From Cereibacter johrii (lineage in GTDB: Bacteria; Pseudomonadota; Alphaproteobacteria; Rhodobacterales; Rhodobacteraceae), in the NCBI RefSeq assembly GCF_001720585.1, contig NZ_MABH01000122.1:23337-87336 (forward strand): a stretch of 64,000 nt of DNA, read 5' to 3'. The position numbers and the translations under genes are program-made. A model generated the notes under the pieces. That model did no database searches, had not been told where the DNA came from, and was given only the letters and a program-made list of their open reading frames with translations. This document shows positions 28,047 to 36,591 of this stretch, one piece after another; position 1 is the stretch's first letter, and the number at the start of each line of letters is the position of its first letter.

Positions 28047-28541
28047 CAGATCTCCCTCGCCCGGCGTTCTCATGCTGACGCCGCGCCGCTCCGGCGACGA
28101 TCGCGGATGATCTTGCGAAACCTGGGGCCGCGCCCCGAAGTTCGACAGCAAAAAGGCTGGATTGGCCTGCCTGTCTCCCTCCGCCCACGTCTTCTCAATG
28201 GATTGAGTGAAAACAGCGTCCTATCCAAAGGTTTCGCGTTGTAGCACGTATTGGCGGCGTTCCGCTTGATGCGCAGGTCGTCTCACCAACACGGCCACTA
28301 TCGCGTCACTGTTGGTCAGCGGTGCTGCATTCAGCCCCCATTGCCACATGGGAGCTGGAGGCCGGCAAGCGTCGCTTCCCAGGAACGTGCCGCTCCAACC
28401 CTAGCGCCACTGTGCTGCCCACTACGGCAAGGCATGCCGGGACCGTGGCGCGGCGCCGATACTCCCCCGCATCAGCACCGCGCCCGACGCCACGGCGTGA
28501 AGCGCCCCCGCTGATTAGAGGATCTAAAGCGTCATGTCGTC
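28047..28541. other. Gene-free stretch after the polysaccharide cluster
   Basis: About 490 bp with no convincing frame on either strand. A 14-base piece near 28439 (GGGACCGTGGCGC) resembles half of the family B hairpin but its partner arm is absent. Confidence 0.4.
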
Positions 28542-28960
28542 TCAGCCCGGGAAATGCTCGACGCGGACTTCGGCCGTGCGGCCGAGATAGAGCACGCGCC
28601 GGCCAGGGAACGAAACGAGATAGCCCGCGCAACCGGCCGCTTTCGCCCTTTGGCTGAACTCCGCACAGCTGTAGTCGGCCCCGTTGGCCTGCGCCCAGCG
28701 GACCAAGCGTTCCAGCTCGGCTCCATCGAAAGCGGCCGCGAAGGGCTCATGGCCTGCCGCGGCATGTCCAGCACCTGACTGTCGCCGTCCGGCAAGTAGA
28801 AGGTCTGCGTGTTGCGACGGTAGTCCACCGTATAGCCCTCGATCCCAGCGGCGATGAGCTTGCCGACGATCTCGGGAAAGCTGAGGCTGCCATGATGCGC
28901 GGCATGCAGGCAGGTTTCGGCAATAGCAGTCCGTTCCGCGTCCATGGCGGTTGCTTTCAT
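28542..28960 (-). pseudogene. DUF1398 family protein, frameshifted
   Basis: The N-terminal part reads CLHAAHHGSLSFPEIVGKL, GIEGYTVDYRRNTQTFYLPD; the rest, GAELERLVRWAQ, DYSCAEFSQRAKAAGCAGYL and VLYLGRTAEVRVEHFPG, lies in another frame. Together they make a complete DUF1398 protein of about 140 residues. One missing base near 28755-28765 explains the break. Function of the family is unknown. Confidence 0.7.
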
Positions 28961-29014
28961 GTTTCTGATGTGAGCTTGCAGCCCCTCGGGTCAGTCCACC
29001 GGGGTCTTGACGAG

Positions 29015-29245
29015 TCACCGCCTTGCGGCGAGTGTTTGCAGGATCCGGCTCAGCGCTTCGCGGTCGGTCTGGGACAGCACGCCGAAATACTCGGCGTCAT
29101 TCGCATCGGCCATTGCGGCCAACACCGGAACTGTTGCCCTGACCGCGTCCACCGGCCTCGGCCCGGGCGACCAACCTCTTTGCGACAAGCCGGTCGGCCA
29201 GCTTGCTGATCGCGACCACCCCGGACGCCGATCTCAGCAGTACAG
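29015..29245 (-). pseudogene. MarR-type regulator remnant
   Basis: The frame reads ISKLADRLVAKRLVARAEAG, the wing region of a MarR winged helix, then shifts to PVLAAMADANDAEYFGVLSQ and REALSRILQTLAARR, a MarR-type C-terminus. The N-terminal third is missing. It lies just upstream of the broken DUF1398 gene and may once have regulated it. Confidence 0.5.
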
Positions 29246-29436
29246 CCTCGCGGCCGGCTAACCGGGCTGTTCAGGCCGGACCTGTTAGGACAATAGAGGA
29301 ACGTACCATTCCGGGATGTTCTTGCCCATCGGCTCCTCCGCAACGGAACAGTCCTTCATCGATCTGAAACCAACACAGTGGCGCATGTTGCCTGCCAATC
29401 CATGATCAGGGCCTTTAGACCTACAGGGGAGTGCTG

Positions 29437-29628
29437 TCAGGCACAAACAATCAGCACGATGAGGATCAAGAGGGCAGGAGAAACAACGACCCAAAAAACG
29501 GCCGGGATCAACCGTTCCTCTTCGGCCTGACGATCAAGGGCCCGACTGACTGCCTCGAGATCGGTATCACGCTTGGAGGGGATTGGTCCCGAACGGTCCT
29601 TGTCGGTCTCATTCGAAATATACATCAT
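29437..29628 (-). CDS. Small predicted membrane protein
   Basis: 63 residues: a charged N-terminal half (NETDKDRSGPIPSKRDTD) followed by one hydrophobic helix at the C-terminus (VFWVVVSPALLILIVLIV). A G-rich site (GGAATGGGGGG) precedes the ATG pair. No family recognised. The tail-anchored layout looks protein-like, but there is no supporting neighbour, so coding status is uncertain. Confidence 0.4.
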   Translation of the reverse strand: MMYISNETDKDRSGPIPSKRDTDLEAVSRALDRQAEEERLIPAVFWVVVSPALLILIVLIVCA

Positions 29629-30008
29629 GCGCCCCCCATTCCTGCGGCCCTGCTACAATATGAGATGAATACATTACCGGCCACTTCGAGAGGCGCGCAT
29701 TTGTCTTTCGTTTCCACAACCTATCCAAGGGAGGTGCAGTCACTTCCAGAAGACGCCTTTGCCGCTGGTATGAATTTCTGTTGGATAAGCGGAAGGCGTG
29801 GGCGTTCCTGTATCGAGCCGGAGGCTTCAGCCCCGTGCGCCTGAGGCACATTCTCCGCCAGATCGTGCCCGAAAGCGCCAATCTCCGACATGACCGTCCT
29901 CCTCGATTGGCCGTCGCAGACCCCCTTGACACATCGATGTTGCCGGGCGACGGCCACATCATCAGAGTCCTCGCGAGGACTAATCCTGTGGAGGTCGGAT
30001 CCTGCTGG
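29629..30008. other. Gene-free stretch
   Basis: Open frames here run on both strands over the same bases and none has a recognisable domain or a ribosome site. It lies downstream of the LuxR-type gene and may hold its terminator, which I could not identify. Confidence 0.3.
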
Positions 30009-30635
30009 CTAGGCGAGAAGGAACTGAGAGCCCACCATGGCAGCCTGGGTTCTGTTCTTGACGTTCAATTTGGAGCAGATTGAGCGGACATGCATTTTCA
30101 CAGTCACTTCACTCACGCTGAGGCTTTGACCAATTTCCTTGTTCATCATGCCGTTTATCAGGCAGCGCAGAACCTCAACTTCCTTCGGTGATAGCCCCTT
30201 TTCATCATTGATAGAGGCGCGAGCAGCATTCAGCCGGAAGGCCATAGGTATATAGGTCTCGCCGGCCAGGACGAAGTTGATTGCATTCACCAGCGAGCGA
30301 GCGCTTTGGCTCTTTTCGATGTATCCTGACAATCCACGATCCAATGCGTCATAAATAACACCTGGAGAAGCGCTACCAGAAAAAAGAAGAATGGGACCGC
30401 CCTGGTTCATGTTCTTGATACGGGAAATTGCATCAAGCCCGGGTGTCATGCCTGGCATGATCAGATCGAGCAGGATGACGTCGAATGGTCCTTCCGTCTC
30501 GATGAGGGTCTCGAGTTCTCCGACAGAGCTGGCCTGCCGTACATCCGCTTCCATCTCGGCCCTCAGAAAATGGGCCATCACCTCCCGGACAAGGCAGTGG
30601 TCATCAGCAATGGCAATTCTTCTCTGCGACATCAA
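30009..30635 (-). CDS. NarL/FixJ-type response regulator (paralogue 1)
   Basis: 208 residues. The receiver domain has the acidic pair in IAIADDHCLVRE, the phospho-acceptor Asp in VILLDLIMPGM near residue 57, and Lys in GYIEKSQSARSL. The LuxR-type DNA-binding domain is GLSPKEVEVLRCLINGMMNKEIGQ, SEVTVKMHVRSICSKLNV. It is a close paralogue of the regulator at 31936-32640. No histidine kinase is nearby, so its partner is encoded elsewhere. Possible targets are the neighbouring surface genes; this is inference from position. Confidence 0.9.
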   Translation of the reverse strand: MMSQRRIAIADDHCLVREVMAHFLRAEMEADVRQASSVGELETLIETEGPFDVILLDLIMPGMTPGLDAISRIKNMNQGGPILLFSGSASPGVIYDALDRGLSGYIEKSQSARSLVNAINFVLAGETYIPMAFRLNAARASINDEKGLSPKEVEVLRCLINGMMNKEIGQSLSVSEVTVKMHVRSICSKLNVKNRTQAAMVGSQFLLA

Positions 30636-31037
30636 TTCCGGCTAAATAAGCACTCGTGGCTACGACAGTGCCTGTTTTCGAACGATCATCGACCTCGGAG
30701 GGCGGAACACGACTGACATGAAGCTCGAGGGCGAGCCAAGCCTTCATCGAGCATCCCATGATCCGATAACACGGAGAAGGCGACGTCGCACCGTATCTTA
30801 CGAAGGGCCTTTACATCGCGGGATACAGTCTAAGGTATCGAACGGGGGGCGATATGGCTCGCCGGGAAGCCGCCTAGACTGTTCAAAAAAATATGTTGAC
30901 CAAGGAGCAGCCAGTTCGAGTCCGCAAGACAGCGCGGCCTCGCAAGCAGATAATCCATCCGATGCTCAGAGCACGGCGCTGGATCGGCCAGCACAGGCTC
31001 GCCGTCCAATATCGTGGACCCGCAAGGCCCCTGTTCT
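30636..31037. other. Promoter-side region of regulator paralogue 1
   Basis: About 400 bp upstream of the response regulator. A plus-strand frame runs through it but has shadow-like composition. The bases next to the start are AT-rich and should include the promoter; no motif was identified. Confidence 0.35.
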
Positions 31038-31553
31038 TCACACGAAGGGGTTTCGATATTGCTCCGGACGCGCCAGCGGTTCCTTACCGGAGAGCGCAAG
31101 GCTTCGGAGGTCGCTCCTGCGGCTGTCGAGCACTTCTGCAATTTCCGCAGGGTCCTCCTTTAAGAGCCAACCCACGAACTCCTCCACCGTCACGTCGGAA
31201 AAAAGATTGCGTTGGTCTGGGTGAGGCGCGCACCAAGCGGCAAGGGCGAGAAAGGCTGCACCTCGGCGAAGATCACTGGCGTAGAAGAGGTGGGAGACGA
31301 TCGGGGTAAAGGCGCGCCTTTCCAGTTCTCTGGCCGCATCTAGGGCCCACCCACCAAACGGCCTGGGCGCTCCGTTCGTGCCAGTTCGAGGGGGGGGCGG
31401 ACTGTCGACGCTGTTCAAGTGGCTGATATCTTTGAGAGAGCCTCCTTCCTGCGCAGCAAACCCTGTGGGGTTTGCAGACAGTTCTAGCGCCTCCCGTTCT
31501 TCGCAGATCGCGGCTGCGTTCTTATGCTCTGGTTTGTTATGTTTGAGTGTCAT
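31038..31553 (-). CDS. Hypothetical protein between two response regulators
   Basis: 171 residues. The first 60 residues are polar and low-complexity (SVDSPPPPRTGTNG). The rest looks folded and helical: FGGWALDAARELERRAFTPI, FYASDLRRGAAFLALAAWC, VEEFVGWLLKEDPAEIAEVL and SRRSDLRSLALSG. No family recognised and no signal peptide. It is on the same strand as the two regulators that flank it. Confidence 0.5.
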   Translation of the reverse strand: MTLKHNKPEHKNAAAICEEREALELSANPTGFAAQEGGSLKDISHLNSVDSPPPPRTGTNGAPRPFGGWALDAARELERRAFTPIVSHLFYASDLRRGAAFLALAAWCAPHPDQRNLFSDVTVEEFVGWLLKEDPAEIAEVLDSRRSDLRSLALSGKEPLARPEQYRNPFV

Positions 31554-31935
31554 GTGAGCTTTGCAAAAAAGTTGCTGAAGTTGGGATATTATACGCGGGC
31601 TTTCATCAGCAATAAATGCTTCGTTCTGTCAGCTTGACAACCGGTGAAACCGACCGACAGTTCCTGGGAGTCGCCCTAAGGATTCTGACGGAAAGGCTTC
31701 TCAGCATCTTCGCCGTTGCGCTAAATCCGGTTTGTTCCTAAGAGGGAGCCAGTGTATTCGACCAAAATTTGTAAAATAGTGGATGAGACGCCGGCTTCTG
31801 CCGCCGCCTCAGTTAGAGGCCTTCTCAAGCTACGACTGTTTCCCTCCTTTACAGGCCCTCATCTCGGCGGCGGCGCACCTGCCACAACAGTGATAGGTTC
31901 GGCGCTAGTCTAGGCCTCGCGGCAGGCGTCGAAGA
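31554..31935. other. Gene-free stretch between hypothetical protein and regulator
   Basis: About 380 AT-richer bases with no frame of note. It is downstream of one gene and upstream of the other on the minus strand, so it probably holds the promoter of the hypothetical protein. Confidence 0.35.
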
Positions 31936-32640
31936 TCAAACGCTCATGCCACTCCGGACAGCAGGATTGGATGCGGCACTTTCACTGGTCGCAGGCCGTT
32001 TATTGGACTCCACAGTGGTTGCGTAACCGAATTGAGAGGCCACCATCGCGGCCTGGGTCCGATTCTTGACATTCAGCTTGGCGCAGATCGCGCGGACATG
32101 CATCTTTACGGTCACCTCGGTAATCCCGAGCTGCTGAGCGATTTCCTTGTTCATCAATCCGCCGGTCAGCCCGGTGAGAACCTGGAGTTCCTTCGGCGTC
32201 AGCCCCCGCTCATCGGTAGCCTTGCGTCGTGGTGTCAGGCGCAGGAAGGCCGGCAGATAGGTCTCGCCTGCCAGGATGAAATTGATAGCGTTCACGAGTG
32301 ATCGGGCACCCTGGGATTTATCGACATAACCTACCGCCCCTTTCTCCAGAGCTTCGATGACGACGTTCGGCGCGGCACCGCTGGCAAAGAGAACGACTGG
32401 CCGACCTTTGTTCATCTCGACCAAACGTTCAAGCGCCTCAAGCCCGGGCATCATCCCCGGCAGGAGCAGATCGAGCAAGATCATGTCGACGGGGCCTTGG
32501 CCCGTGATCAGATCGTTGAGTTCTTCGACGCTTGCGGCCTCGAGGATCTCTGCGTCCATTTGCGTTGCAAGGTAGGCGGCGATCACTTCGCGGACGAGAC
32601 ATTGGTTCTCCGCAAGAGCAATCCTTTTCTTCGGCATCAC
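31936..32640 (-). CDS. NarL/FixJ-type response regulator (paralogue 2, atypical acidic pair)
   Basis: 234 residues. The receiver carries the phospho-acceptor Asp (MILLDLLLPGM) and the Lys (GYVDKSQGARSL), but the usual first acidic pair is Glu-Asn (IALAENQCLVRE) instead of Asp-Asp, which may weaken Mg binding. The LuxR domain is GLTPKELQVLTGLTGGLMNKEIAQ, TEVTVKMHVRAICAKLNV. The C-terminal 25 residues are an extra Ser/Ala/Asn-rich tail absent from paralogue 1. Over the shared part the two are very similar, suggesting a local duplication. Confidence 0.9.
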   Translation of the reverse strand: MMPKKRIALAENQCLVREVIAAYLATQMDAEILEAASVEELNDLITGQGPVDMILLDLLLPGMMPGLEALERLVEMNKGRPVVLFASGAAPNVVIEALEKGAVGYVDKSQGARSLVNAINFILAGETYLPAFLRLTPRRKATDERGLTPKELQVLTGLTGGLMNKEIAQQLGITEVTVKMHVRAICAKLNVKNRTQAAMVASQFGYATTVESNKRPATSESAASNPAVRSGMSV

Positions 32641-32914
32641 TGTTTTCTACCCTTCATTGGCAATTGAAAGGCCATTGGACAACTCCATACTTATTCTCGG
32701 CGCAGTGTCTGCGCGAAGGCAGCACAGGGCAGCACGGCGCGCTATTAAGGGAAAGCCTACCGCTTTCGGCTCGACTTAGATTGCCCTGTCTGTGCATACC
32801 ATGCAAAATAACGCGTGGCATCTTATCTCCCGTGCGCGCTCGGTATCGCAAGTATTAACCAAAAGGGAAAGGATGACTTAAAGCTACCAGACGTCCGCTC
32901 AGGGAAGCGGACTA

Positions 32915-33824
32915 GGGTCCAGACTCATTGATGATCAGAGCCAGAACAGGACGATGGCTGCGAGTGCGATGGCGGAGAAGAAGGCGTCCGGGCAGCGGTC
33001 GTACCGGCGAGCGACCCGTCGCCAATCCTTGAGGCGCCCGAACATGATCTCGCTGCGGTTGCGCCGCTTGTAACGCCTCTTGTCGTATCTCACATCGGTC
33101 CTGCGTGATTTCCGGCCCGGGGTACAGACCTTCATCCCCTTGTCTTTCAACGCTTCTGGCAGCCAGTCCGCCTCGTAGCCCCTGTTTGCCAGCAACCAGT
33201 CCGCCTTCGGCAGGTTGCCTGACAGCGCCGGCGCAGTCGCTGACCCGTCCAGCGGACATGAAGAACCCGATCGGCCGCCCCTTCGCAGCGGCGGCGGTGT
33301 GCAACTTGGTGTTCATGCCCCCCTTGGTGCGCCCGATCTGACGTGCGCGCCCCCTCTTTTCACCCGCAGGCTGGAGGCCGTGCGACGCGCCTTCAGGTCC
33401 TTGCGGGGCATGCTCGGACCGATGGCGCACGCCCGCTCACGTCGATCATGATCGTCTTGTGTTCGGCACTCTCGGCCGCCGGGCTCATCATGATCCTGGC
33501 GAAGACTCCGCTCTCGCGCCAACGCTTCCAGCGATTGTAGAGGATCTTCGCGGGCCCATGCTCCCGGAGCGCATCGCATCACCGCAAGCCATTGCGAATG
33601 ATGAAGATTATGCCGCTCAGCACACGCCGGTCATCGACGCGGGGCTTGCCATGGCTCGTCGGAAATGAGGAGGATCAGACGACAGTCCAGTGGACTGTCG
33701 TCCCGGCGAACGGCCTCAGGCGCTCCATTTGCGCCTCGGATGGCCAGTAGAGGTTGCTCATCGGTCAGGTTTCCTTCCGAGGCCTGAAGCAGGCGATCCG
33801 CCCAAGATCAACGGATCTGGAGCC
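32915..33824 (-). mobile_element. IS5-family element (IS-A), dead copy with both ends
   Basis: Imperfect terminal inverted repeats: GGGTCCAGACTCATTGAT at 32915 and, inverted at 33824, GGCTCCAGATCCGTTGAT. TA flanks both ends. The transposase on the minus strand is scattered over several frames: MSNLYWPSEAQMERLRPF near 33763, GKPRVDDRRVLSG, LKARRTASSLRVKRGGA near 33345, IGRTKGGMNTKLHT, GFFMSAGRVSD, and the C-terminal DKRRYKRRNRSEIMFGRLKD to VLFWL at 32935. Two palindromic insertions interrupt it (33678-33702 and about 33400-33440). It cannot make an intact transposase. Confidence 0.8.
33666..33708. repeat. Family A hairpin element, copy 1 (in IS-A)
   Basis: Perfect palindrome 33678-33702: arms GACGACAGTCCA and TGGACTGTCGTC around a single G. 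The left flank TGAGGAGGATCA and right flank CCGGCG are shared with copy 2 at 55472. Removing 42 bp here joins the transposase codons to give the expected PFFPTSHGKP. Confidence 0.8.
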
Positions 33825-33827
33825 TAA

Positions 33828-34006
33828 CAGGCCGCTGAGATAGTCGCTCCGCCGGAACAGTTTCCCGTGGCAGTCTGACGAGGGAGGTCCGCTCTCCGGG
33901 TTCGGCATGCTCTGGCGCGACCCCTGATCTCATGCCGCCAGCAACTTCGGGAGCCGGGCCATGTTGCAGGCCGCCATCGTGAGGGTGAACTGGGCGCCGA
34001 GCCGAG
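33828..34006 (-). pseudogene. 3' end of a second IS5-type element (IS-B)
   Basis: Minus-strand C-terminus LGAQFTLTMAACNMARLPKLLAA and an end sequence (GGCCGCTGAGATAGTCGCTCCG) shared with 55237 onward. Upstream it is fused at about 34005 to IS-A sequence in the opposite orientation, so it is a recombined remnant. Confidence 0.7.
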
Positions 34007-34182
34007 CGCAAGACGATCATGATCGACATGAGCGGGCATGCGCCATCGGTCCGAGCATGCCCGCGCAAGGACCTGAAGGCGCATCGCACGGCCTCCAGCC
34101 TGCGGGTGAGAAAAGGGGGCGCGCACGTCAGATCGGGCGCACCAAGGAGGGCATGAACACCAAGTTGCACGCCGTCGCCGAT
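34007..34182 (+). pseudogene. Internal IS-A fragment in opposite orientation
   Basis: Nearly identical to the inverted segment at about 33300-33475: MID then a palindromic insert, LKAHRTASSLRVRKGGA-type codons (in frame as LKAHRTA) and IGRTKEGMNTKLHAVAD. Its palindrome, GCGGGCATGC (34032-34041) with GCATGCCCGC (34055-34064), is perfect here but degraded in the other copy. Confidence 0.7.
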
Positions 34183-34205
34183 CCGACTTGCCGTCGTTCG
34201 GCTTG

Positions 34206-34391
34206 ACGAGCTTGACCGGTCCAGGGCGTGGCCTCTGGTCGAGGCGTCTCCACCATGCCCCTGAGCGGGACGAGCTGTCCGTCCCCCCGGTCAATATCGA
34301 GAACACCGTAGGAGGCGGTGCTCTCCCGCGGCACCTCCATCGCCGCCATCAGGCTGGCACGTGTGCGCATCATGGGGCGGCGAGCCGTCAT
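34206..34391 (-). pseudogene. Fragment resembling UTP-glucose-1-phosphate uridylyltransferase (GalU)
   Basis: About 55 codons reading MEVPRESTASYGVLDIDRGD and GQLVPLRGMVETPRPEATP, matching the central GalU block (EVPxExxxxYGVxD ... GxVEKPxPExAPS). The C-terminal side is cut by IS sequence at about 34200, and no N-terminal half is recognisable. A relic of a sugar-nucleotide gene, consistent with the nearby polysaccharide cluster. Confidence 0.55.
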
Positions 34392-35390
34392 CGTAGCCGC
34401 AGCCGCGCGAGGAGCCGACCCCAGAGGCTTGCCGCGCGCTGACCTTTCTGCGTCCCAGGTCCATTTTCAAACGAGCCACAGCGGGCGTCGTGCAGAATAA
34501 AGTCGAGTTCGCGCTCGGTCAGGAGGCGCGTCTCGGCCGGCGGGGAACCGATTACGGCTTCAGTGTAACCTTCGCGAAGCGGAACGATTGCCGGCTCCTT
34601 GTTCCCTTCAGCGCGAGGATCGGGCCATCCACCATTCGCCACTCTCATGCCCATATCCAGAAAGCCCCCGTTGGCTCAATGTCTCTTTGACGAAACTGGC
34701 CGCTTCTTTTAGCGACAGGCATCCCTACCTTTGTCACCGAGGTGCGGGAAATCACCCAAGATCTTGGGAGTTCGGCGGCGCCCGGGCTCAGAGGACAGGC
34801 GGAAGAAGCTTTTGAACGGATCATGTTTTCTGACGGCATGCGTGCACAACAGTCTCAGGTGCCGGAACCGACCAAGCCAAAATGGAAATTTCCGCGCATG
34901 TTTCTCGAAGTAATTCCTGCGTTTGCTCCGGCGTTGGAGGTCGCCCATTCGGAGCCGGGCCTGCATCCGGACGACACAGGAGAAGCCGCGCATCGGCGCT
35001 CGCAAGTAATGGGCTGCGCAAGAAATGTGAGAAGCTTTTTCATGTATCGCGCCGCGCCCAATCCTCTCGCGCAAGCTTAGATCTTCTCCGGTTCATCCTG
35101 TCAAAGTCTAAAAAGTCGCTACCCGGCAAAATCCGATAGGAAAGGGTTAGCAAGGCATAGGCTTTGCCACTTAGGGGCAACCGCACCTTCGCACCGAAGT
35201 CGGTTGCGGTTGGCTGGAGACGCCTATGTGCGCTAAAGTCGAATACTTATCCCTTAAGTGTCCCAAAAGAATTCGGTCGGGCGTCATAAGTGAACGTATT
35301 CAATCTTAAGAGGGGCCTTGTCGCAGGACTGCGGCTTGAGGGTCGCGTCCGTCAAGCTAGTGTGAATTTTCGGAAGGCTTGAGGTCCTGA
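34392..35390. other. Kilobase without a convincing gene
   Basis: Several overlapping frames of 60-120 codons exist on both strands (for example 34388-34654 minus and 34742-35080 plus). None has a family motif and they overlap each other. The plus frame (VREITQDLGSSAAPG, AEEAFERIMFSD) looks somewhat protein-like at its start, then becomes repetitive; it may be a relic. No RNA gene seen. Confidence 0.35.
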
Positions 35391-35589
35391 TCAGGCGGCT
35401 TTCACGGTTATCCTGAGAATGGGGACGGTCTTCTCGATGTCTGCTCGGGCAAAGGCCTCGAACATCATGTGCCGGCTCGAGGTCTGCCACTCGTCGTTCT
35501 GCTCGCATAGCTCCGCGACGATCAGGCGTCGTGCGCGCTGGCACCCATTGGTCGAAGAGCTTGGGCTGCCGCCGCCCAGTTTATCGGAA
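35391..35589 (-). pseudogene. C-terminal fragment of an IS256-type transposase
   Basis: Reads CEQNDEWQTSSRHMMFEA then IEKTVPILRITVKAA to a stop, the typical IS256 C-terminus (EQNDEWQxxxRYMxxE). Everything upstream was cut off by the IS3 element that begins at 35594. Confidence 0.7.
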
Positions 35590-35691
35590 AACCTGTATCG
35601 ACCCAGTGAAAATCTGCTCATGCTACAAGGAGTAAGGTAGCAATGAGTGTGACGATGGACGACCCGATCAAGCGGTGGACGGCGAAGCGCA

Positions 35692-35738
35692 GTTGAAGGG
35701 GACCGTGGCCGCGGTGCGGCCGCGTAAGCCCCGGAAAC
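35692..35738 (+). repeat. Family B hairpin insertion, copy 1
   Basis: GGGGACCGTGGCCGC, loop GGT, GCGGCCGCGTAAGCCCC. Compared with the other IS3 copy, where GCGCAAGACGGCGC is uninterrupted, 47 bases replace 5, a net gain of exactly 42 bp. It introduces an in-frame TGA into orfA. Confidence 0.75.
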
Positions 35739-35767
35739 GCGCTCGTGGTGGAGATCATCCAAGGCAC

Positions 35768-35813
35768 TTGTGAGGGACCGTGGCGCCAGTGGCGCCGCGT
35801 AAGCCCGAACAAG
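35768..35813 (+). repeat. Family B hairpin insertion, copy 2
   Basis: TTGT, GGGACCGTGGCGCCA, G, TGGCGCCGCGTAAGCCC, ACAA. It lies at the same orfA codon as copy 3 (20304-20348). The inner stem GGCGCCA/TGGCGCC is perfect. Confidence 0.75.
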
Positions 35814-36591
35814 GACGTTGGCCGAGGCCAGCCGGTCCTATGATCGATCACCCTCCGAGATCGAGGGTTGGGTTGAGGATGCGAAGCGGGGGATGGAGAA
35901 CGCCTTGAGGGCCAACCCGCACGACATCCGCGAGCAGTACGAGAAGCAGCTGAAGGATCTCCAGTAGGCTTACGGCGAGGCGATGCTGGAGCTGCGGGCT
36001 AAAAAAGCTGGTGGCCCTCATGGAGCGGGAGGACGGCAATTGATCCGGACGCTCCATGAGGGCCTTCTGGCGGACGGGATCACGGTGCCGCTGACCAAGC
36101 TGTGTGCGTGGTTCGGCGTGCCGCGACGGACAGTGTACTACAAGCCGACCAAGGCCGCGCCGAAGGTGGATCCGCGCTTCGCCGAGCCGATCAAGGCCAT
36201 GATCGAGAAGGAGCCTTCCTTCGGCTACCGCACCGTGGCCTGGCTTCTTGGCTTCAACAAGAACACGGTCCAACGGGTCTTCCAGATCAAGGGCTGGCAG
36301 GTGCGCAAACGCCCGATCGGGATGCGATCCAGGATCGAGGCGGTGCCCTCGGTGGCGACAGCTCCCAATGAGCGCTGATCGACGGACCTTTGCCGGGTCT
36401 GGGCCGGGCACGACGGCTGGGCCACACTCGCCCTGGTGATCGACTGCCACACGCGCGAGCTTCTGGGCTGGCACCTGTCGCGCTCGGGCAAGGCCTCCAA
36501 GGCCGCGAGCGCGCTGGAACATGCGCTGATCAACCGGTTCGGCACGCGCGGCCGGGTGACGAAGGAGTTCCTGCTGAGGTCCGACAACGGC

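Noticed and set aside
28430..28480. Fourth family B hairpin near 28439
   Set aside because: Only the left arm (GGGACCGTGGCGC) matches; the CGCGTAAGCCC arm is missing.
34388..34654. 88-codon minus-strand frame (ETRLLTERELDFILHDAR)
   Set aside because: Partly protein-like but with no family, no clear ribosome site and a location inside a decayed IS zone.
34742..35080. 112-codon plus-strand frame starting with GTG
   Set aside because: Overlaps an equally long antisense frame, and the C-terminal half has no fold-like pattern; possibly a relic but not supportable.
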